A model generated the notes under the pieces. That model was not told the DNA's origin and made no database searches. It worked only from the letters and a program-made list of their open reading frames with translations. Shown piece after piece: positions 33,710-44,860 of a stretch of DNA of 64,000 bases (within the stretch, counting starts at the first letter, position 1; each line of letters starts with the position of its first letter). The stretch lies in contig VDFB02047230.1 in the NCBI GenBank assembly GCA_007258455.2, positions 153,127,797 through 153,191,796 on the forward strand. Reading direction: 5' to 3'. Origin of the DNA: Sequoia sempervirens. Its lineage: Eukaryota > Streptophyta > Pinopsida > Cupressales > Cupressaceae. The position numbers were made by a program, and so were the translations under genes.

Positions 33710-35540
33710 GGTTATCACATGATGCAGATTGTCATCCTTGATTGATATGCCCCAGATTAGGATTAGCAGGGGCTTATTGATAGCTTTATCATAGAGGTGG
33801 CACAACGAGCATAACACCTTTCATTTTCCCACTAATGAAATCACAGTTACTCTAGAGGATGTATATCAGATTCTGCGGATACCCGTGGTTGGAGAGCTTG
33901 TCCTATATGATTCTCAAGAGTAGGGCGAGATTGATGCACTGCGCGAAGTATTCAAGGATGATTAGATATGAGATTATGAGATTCCTTGGAGGGATATGGT
34001 TGATTCTTATGCCACATTATCGTCTATTCTAGCTAGATTCATTATAGAGTTCCTTTGTCCTGACCGCATGTCAAAGGGACTCTCGGTTGGATGGGGTCAG
34101 ATTTTGGAGAGAATGATTGCTCAGGGCACTAGATATGCATGGGGATGTTGCATGTTCGCACATTTGTACCATGATTTACACCATGTGGTCTATCTTCATG
34201 TGGATAGTTTATCATTTGGGGTTACATTGCTTCAGGTCTAGGCCTAGGAGCATATAATAGTCACCCGACCAATTGGAGACAGACAACGACCTGCCATGAG
34301 ACCGTATGTACATATTTATGCTGATCAAGTTGCTCAGCCTAGGCTGGGAAAACTAGAGTACTAGAGGAGGAAACTAGATGATCTCGATTCTATGGTATGG
34401 CGGCCCTATCTGGATTGTGAGTAGTGGCTAGAGGATGATACCAAGATGCCTTATCTATGCCAGTCGATGTACCTGATTGGGCATACCCAATTTATCATTG
34501 AGAGATTCTTGCTGCTAAGGGTACTTAGGTAGTATGGCAGAGTGTAGGGGATGCCCCAGGGCATGGCCCATTATGCACGGTGATGGGTGGATGCTACAGA
34601 GTGGGGACCTATGTTTTCATATAATGCATCCATGTAGCATTTCCAAGGATTACAGGCCATCATTTGGGAGGTGCATCCAGAGATCATCAAGGTGTCGATA
34701 TTAGAGGAGTGTGCACAATACATGTTCTTACATCCATTCCCATAGATCACCATCCTGAATGAGCCAATGCCATTACTAGAGGAGGAGGGGAGGGAATTAG
34801 GTCATGGACATAGGCAAAGGAGAGAGGAGGAGGAGGAGGAGGAGGATAGCAATGATGATGGGGATGGTGATGGAGATGGAGGTGGCGGGGATGATGATGG
34901 GGGTGATGGGGGAGGAGATGAGGGTGGAGGAGGACTAGGGCCAAATGTTAGAGACATAAGAGTGCCTCACAAGAGGTGACATGTGGAGATTCGACTACCT
35001 TTGCTACATCAGTAGACACAGATCGTTGCCTTACAGGTATAAGTTAAGACATTGCAGGGTCAGCTTGAGCAGGTTAGGCTTTACTAGTGTAGGCTCAGGG
35101 GTAGATTATTGTACTGACAGCAGAGATGCTACTAGATAGTAGATACAACAGGTACAAGCCCAGTTTACATAGGTCTAGGCCAAGACTCAGGCACATGGAT
35201 AGATGCAGGGGCAGATTGCTATGTTGACTATTGAGAGGGATACTCTAAGATGGCGGGTTGATTAGGCTAAGGGCACCATTGAGAGGCTATAGTAGGCTGC
35301 AGCAATTACTAGTGCATCAAATTATTTTAGAGAGATTTAGTGTACCACACAGGAGGTAGAGTTTTACATATTGAGATATCATGATGCAGTTCCTCCAGAG
35401 TGGCGGGAGAGCTATGCACAGTCACAGTCAAGTAGGTCCCAATCTTGGACCACTAGTAGGGGTGTTACACAGCCACTTTCGGGGGATCAAAGAGATCCTG
35501 GTGTAGGTCCATCTGGTGGGAGGGGACTAGTCCTATGATG
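33710..35540 (+). pseudogene. Plant mobile domain (PMD, aminotransferase-like) protein, decayed
   Basis: The start 'RWHNEHNTFHFPTNEITVTL', followed by 'EDVYQILRIPVVGELV', matches the PMD N-terminal signature (ThTFHlP.GE.tiTLeDv..l..lpv.G). Near 34,000-34,240 'YAWGCCMFAHLYHDLHHVVY' and 'VTLLQV' match the later 'WG..vLA.LYr.L......G...LLQ' block. An acidic tail (E-run, then D/G repeats) lies at 34,790-34,945. A Q/R-rich coiled-coil-like part follows to about 35,540. PMD proteins derive from or travel with plant transposons, and some host copies (MAIN, MAIL1) act in silencing and genome stability. Several in-frame stops, mostly TAG, and frame changes show it is dead. No LTR or terminal repeat can be assigned to it. 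Confidence 0.82.
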
Positions 35541-35739
35541 CCAGCACCATTTGGGGGGAGCATGACATAGCTTCGATTTATGATTTTCTGATGTTATTTG
35601 GACATGCATACACTAATGTATTTGAGACATTGATGATGTACCTCTTGATTCAATTAAGACATTATGATATACTGTCAGTTTTGATATTGACGTATCTATT
35701 TATATCTTTGGATATCAAGGTCACCAAGAAATTTTGATC

Positions 35740-36960
35740 ACTGTGAGTTTCCATCTCTCTCCGCTTTGGATGTCTCATCGACAATTGTTCACAAGGTTGG
35801 CGTCTGGGAAAGAATCTACGCTCGGGGAGATGTCCTGCTGACAAATGGTGGTCTCAGCGAAAGGTTGTGCCTTCGGTGTAGTGTCTCACCGATGGGGTGA
35901 GGGCTCGCCAAAGTAGAATGGTCTCGATGTAACCTCTCGCCGACCGAAGGTGGTCTCCCCAAAATGGTCTAAGCTCGCCGAAAGATGAAGGGTTTGGCAT
36001 GATGTCTTGCTGACCCAAGGAAGTCTGGCCGATAAATGGAACTCTCGGCATAATTTTTTGAGCTTGGGGAGATGTCTCACCAATCGGGTGAAGTCTCACT
36101 GAAAGGTTGTGGCTTCGACGTAACGTATCCCCAAAATTTGGTGGTCTCGCCGAAAGGGTTAGCATCGGTGTAACTTCTTGCTGACCAAAGGTGGTCTCCC
36201 CGAAATGGTCTGAGCTCGCTGAAAGATGAAGGGTTCGACATGATGTCTCGCTGAATGATCGTGGTCTCACCAAAATGACTAACGTCGAGGTGATGTCTGG
36301 CCGACTCGAGGGAGTCTCGCCGAAGGGTTGTCCCTTCAGTGTAGTGTTTTATGTTTGGAGTGAGGTCTCGCCGACAAGGTGGAGTCTCACCGAAATGATT
36401 GGAGCTTGCCAAAAGAAGGTTTCATCGAGGAGAACTCTCGCCGACTGCTGGAGGTCTCACTAAAAGATAGGGACCTCGAAGTAATGAGTCTCACCGAAAT
36501 GGATTGCCTTCGGCAGGAAGTTTGGCTGAATGATCATGGTCTCGCCAATAGAGGGGGATTCGGTATGATGTCCGACCGACAAGCGATGGTCTCAGTGATA
36601 GAAGGGGACAGCGATATAATGATGGGGGGTCGCTATGAGGTCTTTCCGATAAGCAAGGGTCTTTCCAATAGCGATGGGTCTATGGTGGACTTCAGCGAGA
36701 CCTCTTGCCAAAGGCGGTAGTTTGGCCGAATGATAAGAGACATCGGTATGACTCTTGCCACCTATTATGACCTCCTACCGACTGAATGATGTCTTGTCGA
36801 ATGCAGATTTTTTTCCAATGGAGGAACACATCAATATGACCCTTAAGAGCTTGCTATGATGTCTGGCCGATAGTGATAGTCTTACTGATGATCTTGGGAT
36901 ATCGATATGACCCTGCCCGCTTGGTATGACCTCTTGCCGACAATGTTAGGCTATGTCGAT
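35740..36960. repeat. U3 tandem repeat with recurrent GGTCTC..CCGA motif
   Basis: 'ggtctcgccga' and variants ('gtctcaccga', 'gtctcgctga', 'gtcttgccga') recur every 20-50 bp. On the minus strand they keep a long frame open with repeated F-x-E-T-S/T and S-A-R-P words. The counterpart in the 3' LTR spans about 44,940-46,200. Confidence 0.82.
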
Positions 36961-37611
36961 TGTGGCTGTGAATTATAATCACATTGGGGAGAAACGACTA
37001 GTGTCTCACCGACATGTAATTATGTTTGAGTAGCCTTTGACCACCTAGAAAGCCTAAGTGGCATGTGTTCAACCAATTAGAGAAAGCTGAGGGCAAACCA
37101 TTAACTGTTTGACTGATATGATCACCCCTATGGAAGATCAACGGAATGCGAGTGGTATGGATCTGCTCTGTGATCAAAGGATGATGGATCGGTTCGGTGT
37201 CTAGTGGTGTCGTCTGTGAAGAAATCTTACAGGGGAGGTCAGATGCTGCTTCTCAAAGATGATCAACTTGCAGAAAGATCTTAAACGGGAAAAAGGAAAA
37301 AAGGAAAAAACCTCAAGTCACAAGGACAGCTAAGGTGTCTACTAGCGAGGGGTATATTGACATTATGATTATTAGAAAAACCACATTCAAGGTAGCTCTG
37401 ATGGAGGTTCAACATGGACATGGGGGCCAGAAGTTAATGCAATTGTTGTAAAAGATCAAAAAGGCCATCCCGAGAGCGATCCTTCACCGACATGGACACG
37501 ACGATGTAAATTGAATGCAACATTAATTGTATTCCAAAATATCTAAGGGCTGACGTGTTCAGCAATCGATTCATTTTTGTAAGCCCTAGGGTAGGGGCCG
37601 ACACTTTTTAG

Positions 37612-37620
37612 TATATATGG
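37612..37620 (+). promoter_or_regulatory. TATA box of the gypsy 5' LTR
   Basis: TATATATGG in 'tttttagtatatatgg', conserved at 46,879-46,887 in the other LTR. Conservation and position, about 620 bp before the LTR end, support a promoter at the U3/R border. Confidence 0.6.
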
Positions 37621-38239
37621 AATTTTTTGCCTCTTTGTAAAGGGGTTCTGATTATGCATTCTGGAGAGTTAGTGATTTTTCTTAAATCCTTTCTCAGCTG
37701 ATGTATGCTTTGTAACTCATTTGGATTTTGGAATATGAAATACAGAGATTACCTTGGAAACTAGTGTTAGTATTCATACTACTTTCAATTTTATCTTTCA
37801 GATTATGCAAGTTTTGAACTGTGCTTTTTCTAAGTCTGCATTTGAACTTTAAAGTTGTGAAATTCATCTTTCCCTCTTAAAATATATATGTAGATTAAGC
37901 CTTTTCATGAATGAAGCATAAGTTCACAAAGTTTATGTTGAGTAGATGAAATAACTATCATTAGTTTTCCAGTGTATGTTCATCTTGTTTTATTTCATGA
38001 TTCTTGTCAATTCGGTGTATCACCATAGGGATTAGTTTCTACCATTATTGTTTTGCTTTAGCAACCTTCTCCTTTTACTTTACAAAATCAGTAGTATAGG
38101 TGATACGACCCAAGGAAGCTGGCCTTTTTTCGGAGGTCTGATCTTCTATAAGTTTTATACTTTTAAGGTCATTCCCATGTTACACTGGATTGTTGAGTTT
38201 TACATTCAATAGGGTGCAAAATCCAAGTGTTAACAATTT

Positions 38240-38256
38240 TGGCATGCCTAGTGGGA
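38240..38256 (+). other. Probable primer-binding site of the gypsy element
   Basis: TGGCATGCCTAGTGGGA lies a few bases after the LTR end and has the TGG start expected of a tRNA 3'-end complement. I cannot say which tRNA primes it. Confidence 0.5.
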
Positions 38257-38609
38257 CAAGTTCCACATTATATTGTTGGTTTGGTATGCAACTAGCAAGT
38301 TTCAGACTTTGCAAAAGTTATTTTAGCATACTTGGCAGCTCCATAAAGAGAGAACTTTAGAATCAGTGCCTTTTATAGTTTATGAGAAGAGTTCAAACAA
38401 GGAGCAGCTCAGTTCCTTTTGAATATTTGCAGCTGTCACCACCCAGAAGACAAGGCAGAGCAGCAAAAAGGGCACCTCCTTCTAAGAGAGTATAGTCTAC
38501 ACCCCCTGGTGTTAGACCAGAAATTGAATTTTCACTATCAAGGAGGAGAGGAATACCATCTAAAAAATAGATTGAGAACCGTTCAGCCTCACCTAGCCTT
38601 AGAACAGAA

Positions 38610-39910
38610 TTGTCTCTTTTAAGTAGTCTAACTGCATTTGCTAGTCATATAGTTTCAAGTTCTACTATTTTTACAAATTTAAATCCACCTTTAATGGATG
38701 CTCCCAGAAATAAACTTTTTGTGCCATTTAATGGAGGTAGTCCATTAAATTTGGCACAACACAATGACATTCCAATGGCAACTTTGAAAAGCTAGCCAAT
38801 TTTCACTGGGGAAGATCAGACTACCCCAATTGAACACATACGCGATGTTGCTTCCTTATGTGGTGTGCACCATATCACACAAGAAGATGTAGTTATAAGA
38901 CTACTTGCAGCATCATTCAAAGGAAGAGCATTACAGTGGTTCGGGAGTCTTGGAGTAGGTTCAATTGCCACCTGGGATGAGTTGGGTGACAAGTTACACA
39001 GGTAGTTTCAGGACAGGTCTAATAATTTGTCTTTATTGGAGCAATTAACCACGATTAAGAGGGATCCTCAGGAGCAAATGAATGATTTCAATTTCAAATT
39101 TCAAAGAACCTGGGATAGAATCCTTGCAATAGTGAGACCACCTCCAGAATATGCATTTTTGTACTTTTGAAGGCTCTTAACAATGATATAGCCATTAGGA
39201 TACAATCAATGGGGGGTGTTTCTCTACCAGATGCATTTGAAATAGCAATCAGAACTGAAAACAACCTAACACAAGCTGGTAAACTTGCTCCTAGGCCACC
39301 AATTCCTATATTTCCATATATTCATTTAAATATCCCTTTGCAGATACCACCTTTTGCACCTTTGCCACCTGTTCCAACAGTATCAATTGTCATTCCAGCT
39401 ATTGTAACACAAAAAAGTTGTTATTTCAAGGTCTTCAAATGAGTTACAGGAGATCAAAAGTCTATTACAGACTTTTGGTAATAAGCTTGTGAGCTTGGAA
39501 AAGCAACAAGCATATAACAGGCCTTATCAATAGCAGAATTTAGGTCAACAACAACAAGATCAAAGTAATAGACAGACTTATCAAGGCAACTACCAGGGCC
39601 CAAGACAAAGTGTAAATACTAGACCTTTTCAGGCTTATGCTCCAACACCTGTTAGTGCAGGTAAGGATCTTGTCCCTATTCAAAACAACTTAGCAGTAGA
39701 TTATGAGTGGTGCTACCCTTGTAACCAACCTCACAATTAGGTCACTTGCTCAAATGGACTCATTAATCAGGTACTTATGGTACAGAATGTCTCAAGTTCA
39801 TAGTATAATGCATTCAATGATGCATCTCCACAACACCAAGACCAACTTACCAATGAAACTATCCTACTTAACTGGTAAGGTGAGGAATTATGTGGACTTA
39901 ATGTAGATAA
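38610..39910 (+). pseudogene. Gypsy gag with one frameshift and several TAG stops
   Basis: The frame at 38610 gives a polar N-terminus, then the gag core. It has 'FTGEDQTTPIEHIRDVASLC', 'RLLAASFKGRALQWFGSLG' and 'SIATWDELGDKLHR', a TAG, and 'FQDRSNNLSLLEQL', matching the retrotransposon gag (PF03732-type) pattern. A one-base shift near 39,165 moves the frame, which continues with 'IRIQSMGGVSLPDAFEIAIR' and a proline-rich stretch. Back in the first frame lie a Q-rich region and a small zinc knuckle, W-C-Y-P-C-N-Q-P-H-N-*-V-T-C (about 39,705-39,750, CX2CX3HX4C). The gag frame leads into the protease frame, so gag and pol were probably a single ORF. Confidence 0.85.
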
Positions 39911-40142
39911 TTCTCCAGTTGCAGCTAACACAAGGGAGAAGAAAAGAGATTTTGAATTGGATCAAGCAGTTGATAAAGGAAAAGCAGCAGTTGTAGAACC
40001 ATCTACATCTCAAGTGACTCGTGGTTTGCAAAGAAACCAACAACTCCCAATTAAGGAGCAGCCACACTTGCAAACGGATCATGCTGGAATAAAGGTACAT
40101 CATAAAGTGAACCTAGTTGTACCCTAAAATATTCTTGATAGT

Positions 40143-41099
40143 ATGAAAAAGATGAATGTAGCGATGTCTATGTGGGATTCATTGGCTATCCCAGGTCAAA
40201 AGGATATGTTACACTCAGCCTTGTCAAATTTTAAAGTGTCTGATAAATCTGAGTCTCCAATAGATCAAGTCAGAACTATGTTGACAAACAATCCTCAAGA
40301 AAATGATAAACAACCTAGCAAAGAGGCAGGAAAAGAAGTCAAACCACCTCCATTTTACGTGTTTGTAATCATAGGTGATAAGTTAGTTCATAACTGTATG
40401 GTAGACAGTGGAGCTAGTAGCTCAGTAATGCCAAAGCAAATTGCTGACAAGCTTGGACTAAAGTATCAGCCTTTAGAGAAAGGAGAGATTCAATTGGATA
40501 GTACTTTTGTTAATACATTTGGTGTTATTAAAAATTTGAGTCTTACCCTTCATGCTTGTCCAAAATTTTCAGTTCCTCAAGACATATGTGTCATAGATCT
40601 CCCACCTTTCTTTTCTTTATGCCTCTCAAGAGACTTTACAGCTAAGATAGGTGGTTATGTGTCAGCTGATTGGTCACATATGTTGTTTATAACTAGATAT
40701 GGAACCAAAGTTACCATTAAATCTGAAAAGATGGCTAAAGATCACATTGAGCCGTATAACTCAAGTACTATCAATGTTGTTCATACTGCTGCAGACAAAA
40801 ATTATGTCATTTTTACTGACAATGAGCTGGCTGCTACTCAAGAACTTCAAGCAGAAGTCATTCCTAATGTGTTGTTACACGAATGGGCAGCTAAAAATGT
40901 GTTGGACAATCCTACAAACCTTATTCAAGATGTCGATATGGGTAATTATGTGATGCTCAAACCTGATGCAGAGGTTCCAAACCTTGAAAAGGGTACAAAT
41001 CAGTTGTTGCAGCAACAAAGTGAGCTTTGGGAAATGTTTTTTGATGGTTCCAGAAACAAGAATGGAGCAGGTGGAGGTGCAATGCTAATTTCTCCATAG
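40143..41099 (+). pseudogene. Gypsy protease joined to the start of an RNase H-like domain
   Basis: A 318-residue open stretch. The retropepsin core 'NCMVDSGASSSVMPKQIADK' carries the catalytic D-S-G at about 40,400-40,410; 'CVIDLPPFF' and 'LSRDFTAKIGGYVSADW' follow, as usual in plant gypsy proteases. After a linker of about 60 residues the frame enters 'ELWEMFFDGSRNKNGAGGGA', the first strand of an RNase H with its first catalytic Asp (F-D-G-S). It ends at a TAG (41,097) in the place of the glutamine usual in 'sPqG'. The enzyme would process Gag-Pol. Confidence 0.87.
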
Positions 41100-41400
41100 G
41101 GTGATAAGTAATTTTTAGCTTTTTGTTTTTCTTTTGCATGTTCTAACAACAGTGCTAGGTATGGACCCTTCAAGGCCTTGAGTGGGCAAGGAAAAGAGGA
41201 ATTGACTGTTTGAAAGTCTATGGAGACAATGAATTGATAGTTAATCAGGTTAGAGGGTTGAATGTTGCCAAGAATGATGCTTTGAAGTCGTATAGAAACA
41301 GAGTATGGAACATAATTGAAGAATTTAATGCCTTCAATCTGATTTCTATTCCACGAAATTAGAATAATCATGTTGATAGACTTGCAGCAATTGGAGCACA
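41030..41400 (+). pseudogene. RNase H-like domain (Tat aRNH type) upstream of the RT
   Basis: Starting with 'MFFDGSRNKNGAGG', the domain continues through frame breaks. It has 'CSNNSARYGPFKAL' (usual NN.AEYEAL; the catalytic Glu is replaced by Arg), 'LKVYGDNELIVNQVRG' (second Asp) and 'NNHVDRLAAIGA' (last Asp). This is the complete layout of the additional archaeal-type RNase H known from the Tat lineage of plant gypsy elements. Here it precedes the RT; in the Tat elements I know it follows the connection RNase H. The frame is broken, so the protein is dead. Confidence 0.8.
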
Positions 41401-41596
41401 GTTTGATATTGCAGGCGATATTAAAAAAGACAAAATACAGCAGTATGTTAAGGTGGTTATGAGGCCATCACTTCCTGATAACAACATTAACTGGCAGGTA
41501 TTTGAAAGTGATGAACAAATTTTAACCTTTCTGCTTCAAGAAGATCAATTTTCTGTAGTGAACCAGGAAAAGATTAAATAGTAGTATGATGATCAA

Positions 41597-43075
41597 GTGA
41601 TACAGTTGAAGACAAATAAACTTCCCAAAGGGTTGGTTACCTTGGAATCCATATTCAATTCTGATGATCAGCTTAAGAAGAACAAAGTTAGCATTCAATT
41701 CAAGGAAGATCATTACAAGGAAGTTGAAAATTTTAAAGGTAAGTTTCTCAAATTAGGCAAAATATGTTCAGTTGAAGATAAGAAAGCTTTCATTGTTTTA
41801 TGCTAAGAGTATCATGATGTTTTTGCTTAGCAATATTCTAATTTAAAAGGGTTTGATCCTCATATTGCACAACATACAATTGAGTTAGAACTTGGTGCTA
41901 AGCCTGTTAGACAAAAATAGAGACCTTTGAACCCCAAACTTGAACCTTTAATGATCAAAGAGTTGACCAAGTTAGTTGAAGGGGGGATTTTATTTCCAAT
42001 AAAACACACATCCTAGGTTTCTAACCTTGTTCCGGTTAGAAAGAAGAATGGTGAGATAAGATTATGTGTAGATTTTAGAGACCTTAACAGAGCGTCTCTG
42101 AAAGATCATTATCCCTTACCATCTATGGAACAGATTCTCCAAGTTGTTGCTAGTTTAGAGAGATTTTCTCTTCTGGATGGGTATTTTGGTTATAACCAAA
42201 TTATGGTCAAAGAGGATGATTGATATAAAATAGCATTTACAACAAAATGGGGCACTATGGCCTATAAGAGAATGCCTTTTGGTTTATCTAACGCTGGTGC
42301 CACCTTTCAGCGTGCCATAGATATGGCATTCCAGAGTTTAATTCAAAAAAAATTGTTGGTTTACTTAGATGACATTAGTGTATATTCAAAGAATGTAGAT
42401 GAGCACTTGTCACATCTCAAACAATTTTTTGAAAAATGCAGAGAATATAGAATATCTCTCAATCTAAAAAAGAGTATCTTTAAAGTTCATGAAGGTAAAC
42501 TGTTAGGTCATATGGTATCAAAAGACGGAGTTACCCTTGATCCTAAAAGAGTTAAAGCTATACTTGAACTGCCATTACCCAATCACAAGAAAGGATTGCA
42601 GAACTTTTTAGGGAGAATCAATTTTTTAAGAAGATTCATTCCTGATGTTGCAAATTTACTATAGCCTTTGACTGCCATGCTTAAAAAGAATGTGGTTTTC
42701 AGTTGGACTAGAGAAGCAAAACATAGTTTTGAAGAAATCAACGAAGCTTTAGCATCAGCTCCAACACTGGTAAATCCTGATTTCTCTAAAGACTTCTTTT
42801 TATATGCTTTTGGCAACATTAGTTCAATTTCTACAATGTTGGTTCAGAAAAATAGTGATAATTTAGAGCGGCCAATAGCTTTCTTTATTCAAGGACTTGC
42901 TGATTATGAAGAGAAATATACGTTTGTTAAGAAACATGTCCTCACTGTAATTAGAAGCCTAAAGAAGTTTAAGCCTCTAGTTTCAAACAATAAAATTCAT
43001 ATTTTGGTTGCACACCCAAGTGTGAAGGAATTTTTGTTGAACAAAGATATGAGTGAGAAAAGAGCAGGGTAAATC
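41597..43075 (+). pseudogene. Gypsy reverse transcriptase and connection RNase H
   Basis: One frame runs from 41,597 to the end of integrase at 44,512, interrupted only by stops. The RT is recognised by 'VRKKNGEIRLCVDFRDLNRA', 'LLDGYFGYNQI', 'KRMPFGLSNAGATFQRAID' and the catalytic box 'LLVYLDDISVYSKN' (Y-L-D-D intact, about 42,355-42,395). The thumb 'HMVSKDGVTLDPKRVKAI' and 'FLGRINFLRRFIPDVANLL' follow. The connection RNase H (42,668-43,060) has 'FLYAFGN' where DASD is usual, so its first catalytic Asp is lost, and 'ERPIAFFIQGLADYEEKY'. Stops in this part are at 41,804, 41,828, 41,918, 42,014, 42,221, 42,662 and 43,070. Confidence 0.93.
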
Positions 43076-43084
43076 ACAAAAGTA

Positions 43085-44512
43085 ATGGAATTTGATGTCG
43101 ACATCAACATCACAAAACTTGTCAGAGGAAGAGGAATTTGTGAGCAACTTGCCTCAACCCCTGAAGATGTACAAAAATCAAAAATTGGTGTTGTTTTAGC
43201 TAATACAGATGAGCCTAAAAATGTTCAAGGTGCTGCACCTGCATTAGCAACAAGTTGGGTTCAAGAAATGACCCACTTTCTTCGTACTGGTGAATTTCCA
43301 CCAAGTCTAGATAGAGAAAAACAAAGATACTTTAGATTGTAATCAATTCCTTATGTTCTCATTGATAATATTCTTTTTAGGAAAGATTTGAATGGTGTTT
43401 TATTAAGGTGCATTGATGTTGATCAAACAAAAAAGGTACTTCATGAGTTTCATGATGGAGTTTCAGGAGGTCACTTTTCTCCAAGGACAACTGCTTGGAA
43501 AATCATGAGAGTTGGTTACTACTGGCCCAACTTGTTTAAAGATGCATATGCATGGTCAAGGAAGTGTATTAAATGTGCTTTATTTGTAGGAAAGGAAAAG
43601 CTGCTTGCTATGCCTTTACATCCAATTTAGGTAGAGAAACCCTTCATGAGATGGGGCATTGACTTTATCGGACCAATTAATCCACCATCCAGTGCTAGTC
43701 ATAAGTGGGTCCTTACTGCTATAGACTATTTCACACGGTGGACAGAGGCAACAGCTTTGAAAGAAGCAAATGAATCTTCAGTTTTGAGTTTTTATGAAGA
43801 TATAATCAACAGATTTGGAGTTCTTGACTCCATCATTTCAGATAATGCTCTTCCATTTGTTGGATTAAGAGTCACATATTGGGCTATTAAATAGGGAATT
43901 CATTTGAATACTTCCTCTAATTATTACCCATAGGGTAATGGATTAGCTGAAAGTACAAATAAAAATTTGATCAGAATCATTAAGAGGACTATGGAAGACA
44001 ACCAAAGAATTTGGCATACCACATTGAAATCTGCACTTTGGGCAGATAGAATAACCCCTAAGAGATCAGTTGGTAATTCACCATATGTACTCATTTATGG
44101 TAAAGAGGCCAGATTACCTCTATCTGTGGAGCTTCCAGCTCTAGACATTGTTCACTAGTTGGAGATGTATGAAGAACAAGACCCAATGTCCATGAGATAT
44201 GCAAAGCTCATGGAGCTTGAAGAATAAAGAGATAAAGTAATGAAAACTTTGGAGTATTATCAGCTCCAAACAAAGAAAACATTTGATAAGAAAGCTACAG
44301 TGAAAATTTTCAAGGAAGGTGATATTGTTCTCAAGTGGGATGTGCTAAAGAGTGGCCCAGGAAAACATACAAAATTTGACCATTTTTGGGCAGGCCCTAT
44401 TGTTATTGCTGAATGTAAGGAGCATAATGCATTCCAATTATCAAACATGGATGGAGAAAATTTAACAATCCCAGTTAATGGGATTCACCTCAAATATTGT
44501 TTTGAGGTATGA
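43085..44512 (+). pseudogene. Gypsy integrase
   Basis: After a short linker ('NITKLVRGRGICEQLAS'), the zinc-binding module lies at 43,430-43,600 with 'FHDGVSGGHFSPRTTAWKIM' and C-I-K-C. The catalytic core follows: 'RWGIDFIGPINPPSS' (first Asp), 'IDYFTRWTEATALKEAN', 'SIISDNALPFVG' (second Asp), and 'GNGLAESTN' (Glu) just after a TAG at 43,931. The C-terminal GPY/F-like part has 'FKEGDIVLKWDVLKSGPGKH' and 'FWAGPIVIAECKEHNAFQLS', ending at TGA 44,510. The DDE residues are present but stops at 43,340, 43,628, 43,892, 43,931, 44,156 and 44,225 interrupt the frame. Intact, it would insert cDNA into the genome. Confidence 0.93.
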
Positions 44513-44860
44513 TTTATCATTGTACATATTAGGTTAGGTTTTATACTTTCAGTAGATGTTGCTGCACTTTTGTTTTGTTGTTGTTTCATTCCCTAAGTGT
44601 TGTTCCAACACAGTAAATAGTTTCACTTTAGTTTTTCCTATTTACGATAAGTTCCCAGCAACCTGTTATTTTTTATGAGTCTCAAGTGAGTTACAACCAT
44701 GTACAAAGTTGCTCTACATCTATTTATGATTTTTCCTAATGACTCCATGCCCAATGGACAAGTGTTGGCTACTGGTTTTCATGTTTAGCAAGAAAACATC
44801 CAGCTGAGGTTGCCAGAAATGTTACCCGATTTTCACCTGCGAGCTCAATCAGGCAGGGGT
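44513..44860 (+). other. 3' untranslated region and polypurine tract of the gypsy element
   Basis: Non-coding sequence between the integrase stop and the 3' LTR. 'aggcagggg' at about 44,852-44,860 is the best polypurine-tract candidate and was used to place the LTR start. Confidence 0.5.

Larger units (their letters stand above)
35665..38235 (+). repeat. 5' LTR of the gypsy element
   Basis: Collinear with 44,861-47,502. Its first 1.2 kb is a dense degenerate tandem repeat of 'ggtctcgccgaaag'-like motifs (35,740-36,960). Then come a unique part with a TATA box at 37,612 and a 3' end '...ccaagtgttaaca'. Similarity between copies is clear from 35,721 onward and weaker upstream. Confidence 0.85.

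Noticed and set aside
34747..34979. Long H/P-rich (minus) and E/D/G-rich (plus) open frames
   Set aside because: They come from a low-complexity GA-rich stretch. The plus-strand version is the acidic tail of the PMD pseudogene; the minus-strand H/P-rich frame is its complement.
35854..36412. Antisense frames across the gypsy LTR as genuine genes
   Set aside because: They coincide with the tandem GGTCTC-type repeats and reappear in the other LTR. Openness is explained by repeat composition. Kept only as an observation.
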